This document shows positions 25,331 to 33,039 of a stretch of DNA of 64,000 bases, in pieces; the first letter of the stretch is position 1, and each line of letters begins with the position of its first letter. A program made the position numbers and the translations under genes. This stretch comes from Mucilaginibacter mali (GTDB taxonomy: Bacteria; Bacteroidota; Bacteroidia; Sphingobacteriales; Sphingobacteriaceae). Under the pieces are notes generated by a model that ran no database searches, was not told the origin of the DNA, and saw nothing but the letters and a program-made list of their open reading frames with translations. The stretch is from the NCBI RefSeq assembly GCF_013283875.1, contig NZ_CP054139.1, positions 1,116,001 to 1,180,000 of the forward strand, given 5' to 3'.

Positions 25331-27238
25331 ATGAGCGATTCGATCAAGCATGAATGCGGTGTGGCTTTTATCCGTCTGCTAAAGCCACTATCATACTACC
25401 AGAAAAAGTACGGCACAGCGCTGTACGGCATTAACAAACTGTACCTTTTAATGGAAAAACAGCATAACCGTGGCCAGGATGGCGCCGGTGTTGCCACCAT
25501 TAAACTGGACATTGAACCGGGCAAGCGCTACATCAGCCGCCACCGGAGCATGGCCCCAAGCGCGGTAGCCGACATTTTTGAGTACATCCAAAAGAAATTT
25601 GCCGACATACAAAAGGAGTCGCCTGAAAAAATGCAGGATGCCGAATGGCTGAAGGAAAACGTAAGCTTCACCGGCGAGGTTTTACTGGGCCACCTGCGTT
25701 ACGGTACCCATGGCAAAAACTCGATAGAAAGCTGCCACCCTTTCCTGCGCCAAAACAACTGGCAAACCCGTAACCTGGTAATTGCCGGTAACTTCAACAT
25801 GACCAATGTTGATGAGCTGTTGCAACAACTATACGACCTGGGCCAACATCCGAAAGAGAAAGCGGATACCGTTACCGTGCTGGAAAAAATAGGCCACTTT
25901 TTAGATACCGAAAACCAAGGCTTGTTCGACCAGTACAAGCGCGAGGGCATGGACGATAATAAGGAGATCAGCAAAATGATCGCTAACGATCTGGACGTGG
26001 CCAAGATACTGAAGAAATCGGCCAAGAGCTGGGATGGTGGTTATACCATAGCTGGCATACTGGGCCATGGAGACGCCTTTGTAATGCGCGATCCGGTTGG
26101 TATACGCCCTGCTTATTACTATTATAACGATGAAATTGTAGTGGCTGCTTCTGAGCGCCCTGCCATACAAACGGCCTTTAATGTAGCTTTCGAGGATATC
26201 CGCGAGATAAAACCGGGCCATGCCCTGGTTGTGAAAAAGAACGGCCGTATAACCGAAGACCAGTTTAGTGAACCAAAGGAAAAGAAATCGTGCTCGTTCG
26301 AACGTATCTATTTCTCGCGCGGCAGCGACGCCGCCATTTACCGCGAACGTAAACAACTGGGCCGTTTGTTATGCCCGCAAATACTGGAAGCGGTAGACCA
26401 TGACGTTAAGAACACGGTGTTCTCGTTTATCCCCAATACAGCCGAGGTTGCTTACTACGGCATGGCCGAAGGGGTGCATAAATATATTAAGCAGTATCAA
26501 CGTGATGCCCTGCTAAACCGCGAGGATAAAATAAGCGACGAAGAACTGACCGAAGTGTTGGCCATTGCGCCCCGCTTAGAGAAATTGGCCATAAAGGACG
26601 TGAAGCTGCGCACGTTTATTACCAACGATGCCGACCGCGGCGAAATGGTGGCCCACGTATACGACACCACCTACGGTGTTATAAAAAATGGCACGGATAC
26701 GCTGGTGGCTTTGGACGATTCGATTGTGCGTGGTACTACACTAAAGCAAAGCATCCTGAAGATACTGGACAGGCTTGGCCCTAAAAAGATCGTGATCGTA
26801 TCATCGGCGCCGCAGATCCGTTACCCGGATTGCTACGGCATCGACATGAGCCGTATGGGCGAGTTTGTAGCTTTTGAAGCAGCCGTAAGTTTGCTAAGGG
26901 AAAACGGCATGGAAGCTGTGCTGGCCGACGTATACCAGAAATGTAAAGACAGCCTGCTGCTGCCCAAAGAACAGGTGCAGAACTACGTAAAAGCTATCTA
27001 CGAGCCATTTACCGACCAGGAAATATCCGACCGTATTGCGCAGATCATTACACCTAAAGGCACTAATGCCGAAGTTAAAGTGATTTACCAAACCCTTGAA
27101 AACCTGCACACCGCTTGCCCCGATCATTTAGGCGACTGGTACTTCAGCGGCGATTATCCAACCCCGGGCGGCAACAAAATTGTGAACCGCGCTTTTGTAA
27201 ACTGGATGGAAGGTAAGAATCAAAGGGCGTATATGTAG
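25331..27238 (+). CDS. Long amidophosphoribosyltransferase-family protein
   Basis: A 635-residue PurF-family enzyme, over 100 residues longer than the usual 470-510. The class II glutamine amidotransferase domain begins with a short propeptide and Cys9 in HECGVAFI; RYGTHGKNSIESCHPF and GNFNMTN are glutaminase motifs. The phosphoribosyltransferase domain carries the PRPP motif ALDDSIVRGTTLKQ near residues 461-474. Extra sequence lies in both domains (for example around residues 80-110 and 190-230) and at the C-terminus. Bacteroidota often have such a long paralogue beside a normal PurF. It may make phosphoribosylamine, or use a related acceptor. The start follows a recognisable promoter box. 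Confidence 0.85.
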   Translation: MSDSIKHECGVAFIRLLKPLSYYQKKYGTALYGINKLYLLMEKQHNRGQDGAGVATIKLDIEPGKRYISRHRSMAPSAVADIFEYIQKKFADIQKESPEKMQDAEWLKENVSFTGEVLLGHLRYGTHGKNSIESCHPFLRQNNWQTRNLVIAGNFNMTNVDELLQQLYDLGQHPKEKADTVTVLEKIGHFLDTENQGLFDQYKREGMDDNKEISKMIANDLDVAKILKKSAKSWDGGYTIAGILGHGDAFVMRDPVGIRPAYYYYNDEIVVAASERPAIQTAFNVAFEDIREIKPGHALVVKKNGRITEDQFSEPKEKKSCSFERIYFSRGSDAAIYRERKQLGRLLCPQILEAVDHDVKNTVFSFIPNTAEVAYYGMAEGVHKYIKQYQRDALLNREDKISDEELTEVLAIAPRLEKLAIKDVKLRTFITNDADRGEMVAHVYDTTYGVIKNGTDTLVALDDSIVRGTTLKQSILKILDRLGPKKIVIVSSAPQIRYPDCYGIDMSRMGEFVAFEAAVSLLRENGMEAVLADVYQKCKDSLLLPKEQVQNYVKAIYEPFTDQEISDRIAQIITPKGTNAEVKVIYQTLENLHTACPDHLGDWYFSGDYPTPGGNKIVNRAFVNWMEGKNQRAYM

Positions 27239-27269
27239 GCCCTGGCCCCTAAAGGGGGAGTAAAATATA

Positions 27270-27308
27270 TTAACGAAGAAAGGCGCTCTCAAGCGCCTTT
27301 CTTCGTTA
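27270..27308. terminator. Bidirectional terminator-like hairpin between the purF-like gene and clpP
   Basis: TTAACGAAGAAAGGCGCT pairs perfectly with AGCGCCTTTCTTCGTTAA around a CTCA loop. It lies between convergent genes, and could stop both. Confidence 0.8.
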
Positions 27309-27314
27309 AATAAG

Positions 27315-27417
27315 TTTCGTCATCCTGAGCGATAGCGAAGGATCCCAAACAGGAAGGTCGGCTAAGCATTTCCGCTCTGCCAACCGGGGATCCTTCGCTA
27401 TCGCTCAGGATGACGTT
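27315..27417. repeat. GTCATCCTGAGCGATAGCGAAGGATC inverted repeat
   Basis: TCATCCTGAGCGATAGCGAA starts the left arm at about 27319, and the right arm ends with the exact complement, TTCGCTATCGCTCAGGATGA, at about 27415. The perfectly paired ends exceed 20 bp. It lies between the terminator and clpP. Confidence 0.9.
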
Positions 27418-27428
27418 GGGTTAGGTGG

Positions 27429-28124
27429 TTAGGCCACCACTCGCGCCAGCACCTCATCAATAATCCCAAACTCCTGCGCCTCAGGTGCCGTCATCCAGTT
27501 ATCCCGGTCGGATGCCTGGTGCACTTCTTCGTAGCTGCGGCCGCTGTGTTCGGATACGATGGTGTATAGTTCCTTCTGGATCTTTAGTATCTGCCTGGCA
27601 GTAATTTCTATATCCGATGCAGGTCCCTGCGCGCCGCCTGATGGTTGGTGCAGCATAATGCGCGAATGCTTCAAGGCCGAGCGCTTGCCTGCCGCACCGC
27701 CGCACAATAGGTTGGCCGCCATAGAGGCCGCCATGCCTGTGCAGATGGTGGCTACATCGTTACTGATGAGTTGCATGGTATCATAGATCCCAAACCCGGC
27801 ATATACCGAGCCGCCCGGCGAGTTAATGTACATCTGGATATCTTTTTTGCTGTCGGTAGACTGCAGGAACAGCAATTGCGCCTGAATCACGTTGGCCATA
27901 TGGTCTTCTACCGCGGTACCCAAAAAGATGATGCGATCTACCATCAACCGCGAGAAGACATCCATTTGGGCAACGTTCAATGGGCGCTCTTCGGTAATGT
28001 AGGGCGTCATCGACATGCGTGGCGTGCCCGTTTCCACACCGGCAATGTAGCGGTCGACCGCGAATTTTTGGACATGGCAATGCCCCACCGCATATTTGCG
28101 GAATTCATTTTTATCGATATTCAT
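27429..28124 (-). CDS. clpP: ATP-dependent Clp protease proteolytic subunit
   Basis: A 231-residue serine peptidase that forms the ClpP barrel and degrades proteins fed by ClpX/ClpA/ClpC. Catalytic residues are Ser134 in GMAASMAA, His159 in MLHQPSGG and Asp208 in DRDNWM; YINSPGGSVYAG (99-110) is the oxyanion region. The N-terminus before MTPYITEERPL is longer than usual, about 38 residues. Neither tig nor clpX is next to it, unlike the common tig-clpP-clpX order. Confidence 0.95.
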   Translation of the reverse strand: MNIDKNEFRKYAVGHCHVQKFAVDRYIAGVETGTPRMSMTPYITEERPLNVAQMDVFSRLMVDRIIFLGTAVEDHMANVIQAQLLFLQSTDSKKDIQMYINSPGGSVYAGFGIYDTMQLISNDVATICTGMAASMAANLLCGGAAGKRSALKHSRIMLHQPSGGAQGPASDIEITARQILKIQKELYTIVSEHSGRSYEEVHQASDRDNWMTAPEAQEFGIIDEVLARVVA

Positions 28125-28149
28125 AAAATTTATGGTTTTGTATGTTAGT

Positions 28150-28200
28150 TCCCTCCCCTGGGAGGGGTGCGTAGGGCTGTGTTGTGGCAGGGAGGGCTTA
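28150..28200. repeat. CCCTCCCCTGGGAGGGG hairpin upstream of clpP
   Basis: CCCTCCC and GGGAGGG pair around a short loop (about 28150-28168), followed by GTGCGTAGGGCTGTG. Similar G/C hairpins are common between genes in this group. It would be in the clpP leader on the minus strand. A related CCCTCTCC/GGAGAGGG hairpin is at 40280-40300. Confidence 0.55.
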
Positions 28201-28218
28201 AACCGACCAGACCTTATA

Positions 28219-28485
28219 TCACTTAAATAATCCCAATATCTTTTCCCTGAAACTTTGGTATCGCGATAGCGTAAACAACTGTTGGTGCACCGCGTCTAAC
28301 TCGGCTTTTAACCTACGACGGCCATATTGGCTAATCACCGCGTAAGTTTCCTTTTGCAGGCTAACCTCCCCCGCCAGATCCACATCTACAATGGTGCGGG
28401 CTTCAAAAACCAGGCGGTCGGCTATATCGCCTTCGCGTATCAGGTACTGCTCTATCTCCTGTAGTTTATTCAACGAAGTCCTCAT
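28219..28485 (-). CDS. Small hypothetical protein overlapping the sigma-factor gene
   Basis: An 88-residue, charged, mainly helical protein (IEQYLIREGDIADRLVFEA, then YGRRRLKAELDAVHQQLF). It has no signal peptide or membrane segment. It begins 20 nt inside the end of the sigma-factor gene, so the two are translationally coupled. Position and size fit a partner or antagonist of the sigma factor, but no known anti-sigma domain is recognised. Confidence 0.65.
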   Translation of the reverse strand: MRTSLNKLQEIEQYLIREGDIADRLVFEARTIVDVDLAGEVSLQKETYAVISQYGRRRLKAELDAVHQQLFTLSRYQSFREKILGLFK

Positions 28486-29014
28486 ACGTCAGCGATTTAC
28501 TTTTAACTGTTTCCCTTACTTTTTCCAAACACTTAAACTTCTGCACCGTGGCCGAACGCTCGCCCGAAAAGCCGAATGCGCGGGCGATATCAGTCATCGG
28601 CAGCTTGTCGTAATAAAAACTCTTCAGCAGGTCCATGCATTTTTGCCCGGTTGCTTCCAGGTAGTGCAGTATTTTGTTGCTGATAGGCTGCTGCTCATCA
28701 TGCGCAGGCAAATCAGTCGGTCCGGCTTCATCAAGCGGGATATAGCGGCTATGTTCCCGGTAGCTTTTCAACCATAGGTGTTTGGCTATGCCTATTAAAT
28801 AAGCTTTGTTATTCCGTGTTGCATCCACGGCTTCAACGTGCCGTTCGTACCAGATCATCACCGCGTCGTGAAAAACGTCCCTGGCCTCATCAACCGAACC
28901 ACCCCTATGGCTTACATACCTTGCCACAATGGGGAAAGCCGACAGGTACAAATTTGTAAAAAGCTGCTGATTGCTGTGTGCTAAAATATCATCTGCTGCC
29001 ATAAGCCTGTGCAT
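28466..29014 (-). CDS. RNA polymerase sigma factor, sigma-70 (ECF-like) family
   Basis: A 182-residue ECF-type factor. Region 2 lies around DEARDVFHDAVMIWYERH (about residues 45-62) and the following NKAYLIGIAKHLWLKSYR, and region 4 around KLPMTDIARAFGFSGERSATVQKFKCLEKVRE (about 138-170). The start is either ATG 29014 or the ATG at 29002 (MAADDIL); both are in frame. It is followed by the overlapping 88-residue gene. No classical transmembrane anti-sigma gene is adjacent. Confidence 0.85.
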   Translation of the reverse strand: MHRLMAADDILAHSNQQLFTNLYLSAFPIVARYVSHRGGSVDEARDVFHDAVMIWYERHVEAVDATRNNKAYLIGIAKHLWLKSYREHSRYIPLDEAGPTDLPAHDEQQPISNKILHYLEATGQKCMDLLKSFYYDKLPMTDIARAFGFSGERSATVQKFKCLEKVRETVKSKSLTYEDFVE

Positions 29015-29328
29015 TTAATACTAAGTGCGTTAAATTAACAAAGTATCACCGGGAAAGTGAAAATATTTTTTGAGGTAGATGAAAGGTTAAAGGCGAAAGG
29101 TTTTGTGTTTAGTAGAAGTAATTTGAAAAGCAATACCTGTACTGCTATTAATGTTTGTTCCTGCTCTCCGTTATAACTCCGCGCTTGCCACCGGCACAAG
29201 CTAACGCACGCTTGCGGGGTTTCCACTGCGATCAGGTTTATCTTGAACGGTTGTGCAGGTAGTGTTTGTAACGACACAAACATCGGGACCGATCAACTAA
29301 TCTCTAATCACTGATCACTGCCGCAGGC
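29015..29328. other. Intergenic region between the sigma factor and LysE genes
   Basis: About 314 nt, filled largely by repeats: a half word-array GAAAGGTTAAAGGCGAAAGG at 29078-29103, copy 1 of the ~120-bp dispersed element at 29136-29270, and a half array of CTAATCTCTAATCACTGATC words at 29293-29320. No gene recognised. Confidence 0.6.
29136..29270 (-). repeat. Dispersed ~120-bp element, copy 1
   Basis: Read on the minus strand it begins TGCACAACCGTTCAAGATAA, passes GCAGTGGAAACCCCGCA, and ends GGAACAAACATTAATAG. The same order of blocks is seen at 32164-32285 (full length) and, less complete, at 49795-49925 and 56278-56400. Confidence 0.8.
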
Positions 29329-29979
29329 TTACGACATCGGCGAGAACACAAAGTGCGTCACCAGCTTATCAACCAAAATCAACGAAGCAATAATAAGTGC
29401 AATACCAGCCACCTCGTTAAGGCGGTGCACCAGTTTCTCGGATATGCGCTCGCGCAGTTTATTGGCATAAAAGGCTTTGGTGCAATCCATGCCGAACTGC
29501 ACGATGAGCACTGTAAGGAACATGGTGGCCAGTTTCAATCCGCGGTTTGGGATACCCTGATGATAAATAGTACTGGCGGTACCAATAACGGTTATCCAGT
29601 GGAAAAGTATAGTTGGGTTAAAAATACACATCAAGAAACCCTTCAGGAAAAAACCCGCTTTGCGGATACGTTTGGGAGTGGTGGTTTTGAAGTTTACATC
29701 GGCTTTTTTAAAGATATAGTGCAGGCCGATGCCAAACAAAATAACGCTGCCTACTATACCCGCATATATTTTGGTTTTGGGATCTACATCAAAAAACTGG
29801 GAGCCGAAAAGGATAGCGCCAACAAAAACCACATCGCTGGTTACAACGCCCAAAGCCAGGGCCATACCGGCGTGGAAGCCTTTTTGGATACTGGTTTTAA
29901 TTAACGCGAAGAAAACCGGGCCTGTTAAAAACGTCAGCACTAATCCGATCCCGATACCCGATATTATAGCTTCTATCAT
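29329..29979 (-). CDS. LysE-family translocator
   Basis: A 216-residue membrane protein with six predicted helices. The opening GIGIGLVLTFLTGPVFFALIKTSI and the FNPTILFHWITVIG segment are hallmarks of LysE/RhtB exporters, which export amino acids or related small molecules. Substrate is not predictable. It is a single gene facing away from the sugar transporter. Confidence 0.88.
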   Translation of the reverse strand: MIEAIISGIGIGLVLTFLTGPVFFALIKTSIQKGFHAGMALALGVVTSDVVFVGAILFGSQFFDVDPKTKIYAGIVGSVILFGIGLHYIFKKADVNFKTTTPKRIRKAGFFLKGFLMCIFNPTILFHWITVIGTASTIYHQGIPNRGLKLATMFLTVLIVQFGMDCTKAFYANKLRERISEKLVHRLNEVAGIALIIASLILVDKLVTHFVFSPMS

Positions 29980-30140
29980 TTACTAACAGGCTTGTTGATA
30001 GTTTAAAGTATGCGAATATGCATTTTATATGTTAAACAAAGAAAATCCCCGTTCGATTTTAATTTATAAAAATATCCATGAATAATAAAAAATTAGCTTA
30101 TGTTAGTGTCCTTTAAACACCAATTTTAAAAAATTACCTT

Positions 30141-31610
30141 ATGGCGCAAAGTAACAGCAAGAACTATGGTTCGGCATTGCTGACGTTGATCACTGTATTC
30201 TTTTTTTGGGGCTTCGTAGCCGCAAGTAACGACATTTTAATCCCTGTATTTAAGGAGAAGCTAAACCTGGAGCAATGGCAATCGCAAATGATATCGTTCG
30301 CGTTTTACTTTGCTTATACCGTAGGTTCGCTTATTTACTTCTTTATTTCAAAAGCACGCGGGGGCGATATTCTTAACCACTTTGGTTATAAAAATGGTAT
30401 CGCGGCGGGTTTGGTGCTTTCGGCACTGGGGACCTTGTTGTTTTACCCTGCGGCAGAAAGCGCTTCGTTTTACATTATGATCACCGGCTTGTTTATTGTA
30501 GGTTTGGGCTTCTCGTTACAGCAAATTGCGGCCAACGCCTTAGCGGTTGCCATGGGCGATCCTAAAACCGGCGCGCAACGTTTAAGCCTGGCCGGCGGTA
30601 TCAATAACTTTGGTACAACCATTGGGCCGCTGTTGGTTAGCTGGGCCATTTTTGGTTCGGTGGCAGCCGGTTCAGATCATGTTGCCGATATCAGCGCGGT
30701 GAAATTCCCTTATTTAATACTGGGCGCGGCTTTTATATTGGTGGCCATCATCTTCAAGTTTTCATCGGTACCCAATAAAATTGAAAACATTACCGAAGAA
30801 GTGGTAAGCAGCCCAACAGATGTAGCCCCACCGCTTCAGGGCGACCGTAAAAGCGCCATCAATTACCTGCAATTATCGCTGGGTATGATCGCCATATTTG
30901 TTTACGTAGGGGTGGAAGTTTCAACAGCCAGTAACCTGCCGGCTTATATGAAAGAAAAGCTGAATGTACCTACGGCCAACATCGCGCCTTTTATCTCGTT
31001 ATACTGGGCCAGTTTAATGATCGGTCGTTGGACTGCATCTATCGGCGCCTTCGACCTGTCGGGCGGTGCTAAAAAGATCCTGCGTTTTATCATGCCATAC
31101 ATTGCCTTCGCGGTATTTTTAGCGGTAAACAAAATAGCCCAGCACGATATTACACCATTTTATATTTACGCCGCAGTGGTAGTGGTACTAATTATTGCCG
31201 ACTTGCTGAGCCGTGGTAATCCGGCCCGCCAGTTGCTCATCTTCTCAGGATGTGCAATAGCAGCACTATTTATCGGCATGTTCACTACCGGTATGGTAAG
31301 CGTATTTGCCTTTGTTAGTGTAGGGCTGTTCTGCTCTACACTGTGGCCATGTATTTATACCTTAGCCGTAACCGGTTTGGGCCGCCATACCAACGAGGGT
31401 TCCAGCTTCCTGATCATGATGATCATGGGTGGTGGCTTTATCAGCTTGCTGCAAGGTTACCTGGCCGACCATTTCCTGGGTATACAATTCTCGTACCTGG
31501 TAGGTGTTGCCTGCTTTGTTTACCTGGCATTTTACGCTATCAGGGCTAAAAAAGAACTTAAAACACAAGGTATTGACTTTGATACTGTTGAAGTATCGGG
31601 CGGGCACTAA
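30141..31610 (+). CDS. Sugar MFS transporter (FucP/GluP-like)
   Basis: A 489-residue major facilitator with 12 helices. The N-terminal FFFWGFVAASNDILIPVFK and LSLAGGINNFGTTIGPLL segments are typical of the L-fucose/glucose/galactose-proton symporter group. A longer central cytoplasmic loop (about 205-235) separates the two halves. It appears monocistronic, with AT-rich DNA upstream. The sugar is not predictable. Confidence 0.88.
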   Translation: MAQSNSKNYGSALLTLITVFFFWGFVAASNDILIPVFKEKLNLEQWQSQMISFAFYFAYTVGSLIYFFISKARGGDILNHFGYKNGIAAGLVLSALGTLLFYPAAESASFYIMITGLFIVGLGFSLQQIAANALAVAMGDPKTGAQRLSLAGGINNFGTTIGPLLVSWAIFGSVAAGSDHVADISAVKFPYLILGAAFILVAIIFKFSSVPNKIENITEEVVSSPTDVAPPLQGDRKSAINYLQLSLGMIAIFVYVGVEVSTASNLPAYMKEKLNVPTANIAPFISLYWASLMIGRWTASIGAFDLSGGAKKILRFIMPYIAFAVFLAVNKIAQHDITPFYIYAAVVVVLIIADLLSRGNPARQLLIFSGCAIAALFIGMFTTGMVSVFAFVSVGLFCSTLWPCIYTLAVTGLGRHTNEGSSFLIMMIMGGGFISLLQGYLADHFLGIQFSYLVGVACFVYLAFYAIRAKKELKTQGIDFDTVEVSGGH

Positions 31611-31612
31611 TA

Positions 31613-31708
31613 TTTAGAGATTAGTTGATTAGAGGTTAGAGATTAGTATCTTCATGCTAATTTTTAACCTCTAATTATTTATACTGATCTCTAATCAACA
31701 AATCTCTG
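31613..31708. repeat. Word-hairpin element, AGAGATTAGTTGATTAG class
   Basis: Left arm 31613-31648 is made of TTAGAGATTAGTTGATTAGAGG-type words; right arm 31657-31708 is made of CTAATTATT, CTCTAATCAACAAATCTCTG words. The right arm runs right up to the ATG of the deaminase gene, so its 5' leader would be a long hairpin. Confidence 0.75.
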
Positions 31709-32164
31709 ATGAATAAACCCTCATTCGGACATATATTTATGAACCTTGCGGCTGATCTGGCCAAGCGGTCGCATTGCGTAAAGGCGCAGGTGGGCGCGGT
31801 GCTGGCTAAGGATACGCGCATTATTTCTATCGGGTATAATGGCCCGCCATCCGGAACACATAATTGCGACGAGGAATGGCCGGAGACCGGTTGCGCGCGC
31901 GACTCGAAGGGGAGTTGTTCGCTTGCACTACATGCCGAGGAAAATGCCATATTATATGCCGTGAAAAACGGCACCCGTTTGGATGGGGCTACTTTGTACA
32001 CTACGCTATCGCCTTGTTTGGCTTGTGCCCGGTTGATCTATTCGGCAGGGGTGAAGCAGGTATACTACCGTTACTCGTATGCTGAGTATAAGGGTTTAGC
32101 CAGCGATGAGGGTGTGGATTTTCTGAATCGTTTTGGTGTAGCCACCGAGAAGTTTGTAGAGTAG
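31709..32164 (+). CDS. dCMP/deoxycytidylate deaminase-family protein
   Basis: A 151-residue zinc deaminase. Zinc and catalytic residues are in LHAEENAIL (His, Glu) and SPCLACARLIYSAGV (two Cys). The NGPPSGTHNCDEEWPE segment is typical of dCMP deaminases, which make dUMP for thymidylate synthesis. The start codon follows directly on a long hairpin repeat, and a dispersed repeat begins at the stop codon. Confidence 0.9.
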   Translation: MNKPSFGHIFMNLAADLAKRSHCVKAQVGAVLAKDTRIISIGYNGPPSGTHNCDEEWPETGCARDSKGSCSLALHAEENAILYAVKNGTRLDGATLYTTLSPCLACARLIYSAGVKQVYYRYSYAEYKGLASDEGVDFLNRFGVATEKFVE

Positions 32165-32285
32165 GTGCACAATCGTTCAATATAAACCCGGGCGCAGTGG
32201 AAAACCCGCAGCCGTGGTGGGGTGGTACGCTGGACGGCGAGGATTTGTAACGGAGCACGGGAGCAAACATTAATAGGAGCACTAT
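32164..32285 (+). repeat. Dispersed ~120-bp element, copy 2
   Basis: The blocks are GTGCACAATCGTTCAATATA, CAGTGGAAAACCCGCAG, GCGAGGATTTGTAACGG and GAGCAAACATTAATAGGAG. It matches the minus-strand reading of copy 1 at both ends and is variable in the middle. It starts at the last base of the deaminase stop codon. Confidence 0.82.
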
Positions 32286-32324
32286 CCCTGCTTTTCAAAT
32301 TTTAAACAATAACGTATCCCTATA

Positions 32325-32361
32325 ACAAAAACGCCCCGGTAAATTACCGGGGCGTTTTTGT
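32325..32361. terminator. Bidirectional terminator
   Basis: ACAAAAACGCCCCGGTAA and TTACCGGGGCGTTTTTGT form a perfect stem with almost no loop, with A- and T-tracts on either side. It lies between the deaminase gene (+) and the convergent 147-residue gene (-). Confidence 0.92.
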
Positions 32362-32376
32362 TTAAACCTTGCTGGC

Positions 32377-32820
32377 TTACGCTTTCACATACTCAAAGCG
32401 GTTGTTGGTATTGCTGCGTTCGCGTTTTAGCTTATGCTCGTTAGCTAATTTTAAAAGGATACCCGATAGTTCGGATGTTTTAAAATCAGAATCGTAATTG
32501 GTTTTGCAGTAATCGGCAATAGACGATATGGAACGGTGGGTCTCAAAAAAGTCGGTACCGGTTAATAACTGGTTTAGTACTTTGGTAGCCCCGGGCTTTT
32601 TGCGGCCGGCTCCATGCTCGTAATTAGATTCGTTGCTTTTTTGCTTAGGTCCTTTTTTGTGTAGCGCATCATTTGTATCGGCATCCGATCTTTCCGCGTC
32701 AATCATCACCTCCAACAGCTTGTCAATCACCTTCACCTGTACGGCTTCAGATTTAAACAAGTTCACCACTTCGGAAATCTCAATTAATTGTTTCTTTAAT
32801 TTTTCAGTTTGTTTGCTCAT
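32377..32820 (-). CDS. Hypothetical protein, possible winged-helix DNA-binding C-terminus
   Basis: A 147-residue soluble protein. The N-terminal 45 residues form a coiled-coil-like helix (KLKKQLIEISEVVNLFKSE). A polar, Lys-rich linker with HGAGRKKPGA follows, and the C-terminal 65 residues have a helix-helix-strand pattern (SIADYCKTNYDSDFKTSEL then ILLKLANEHKLKRERS) like a small winged helix. I do not recognise a named family. It is monocistronic behind an unusual AT-rich leader with a stem at 32831-32897. Confidence 0.55.
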   Translation of the reverse strand: MSKQTEKLKKQLIEISEVVNLFKSEAVQVKVIDKLLEVMIDAERSDADTNDALHKKGPKQKSNESNYEHGAGRKKPGATKVLNQLLTGTDFFETHRSISSIADYCKTNYDSDFKTSELSGILLKLANEHKLKRERSNTNNRFEYVKA

Positions 32821-33039
32821 AATAGTGTGTAGCTCCCCTAATTAAACAGAATAGAATAGTAGTAGATAGTACATCAATAGCACAATAAATTAGGGAGTGC
32901 GATAAAAAATAGTATAGTGTATATGCGCGTATATCCGAGAAACGCACATAGCGGCAATTATAGTATCTTCCACGCAAAAAATAGTATTATATACTATAAA
33001 ATATGAGGCTTGTAGCAATATTATTACACTGCTTTTACA
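32821..33039 (-). promoter_or_regulatory. Upstream region of the 147-residue gene, AT-rich with leader hairpin
   Basis: CTCCCCTAATT (32832-32842) and AATTAGGGAG (32888-32897) can pair in the mRNA leader just before the ATG. Farther upstream, ATAGTA/TACTAT words recur (about 32850-33005), including AATAGTATTATATACTAT. The pattern may be a regulator binding region or promoter. Confidence 0.45.
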
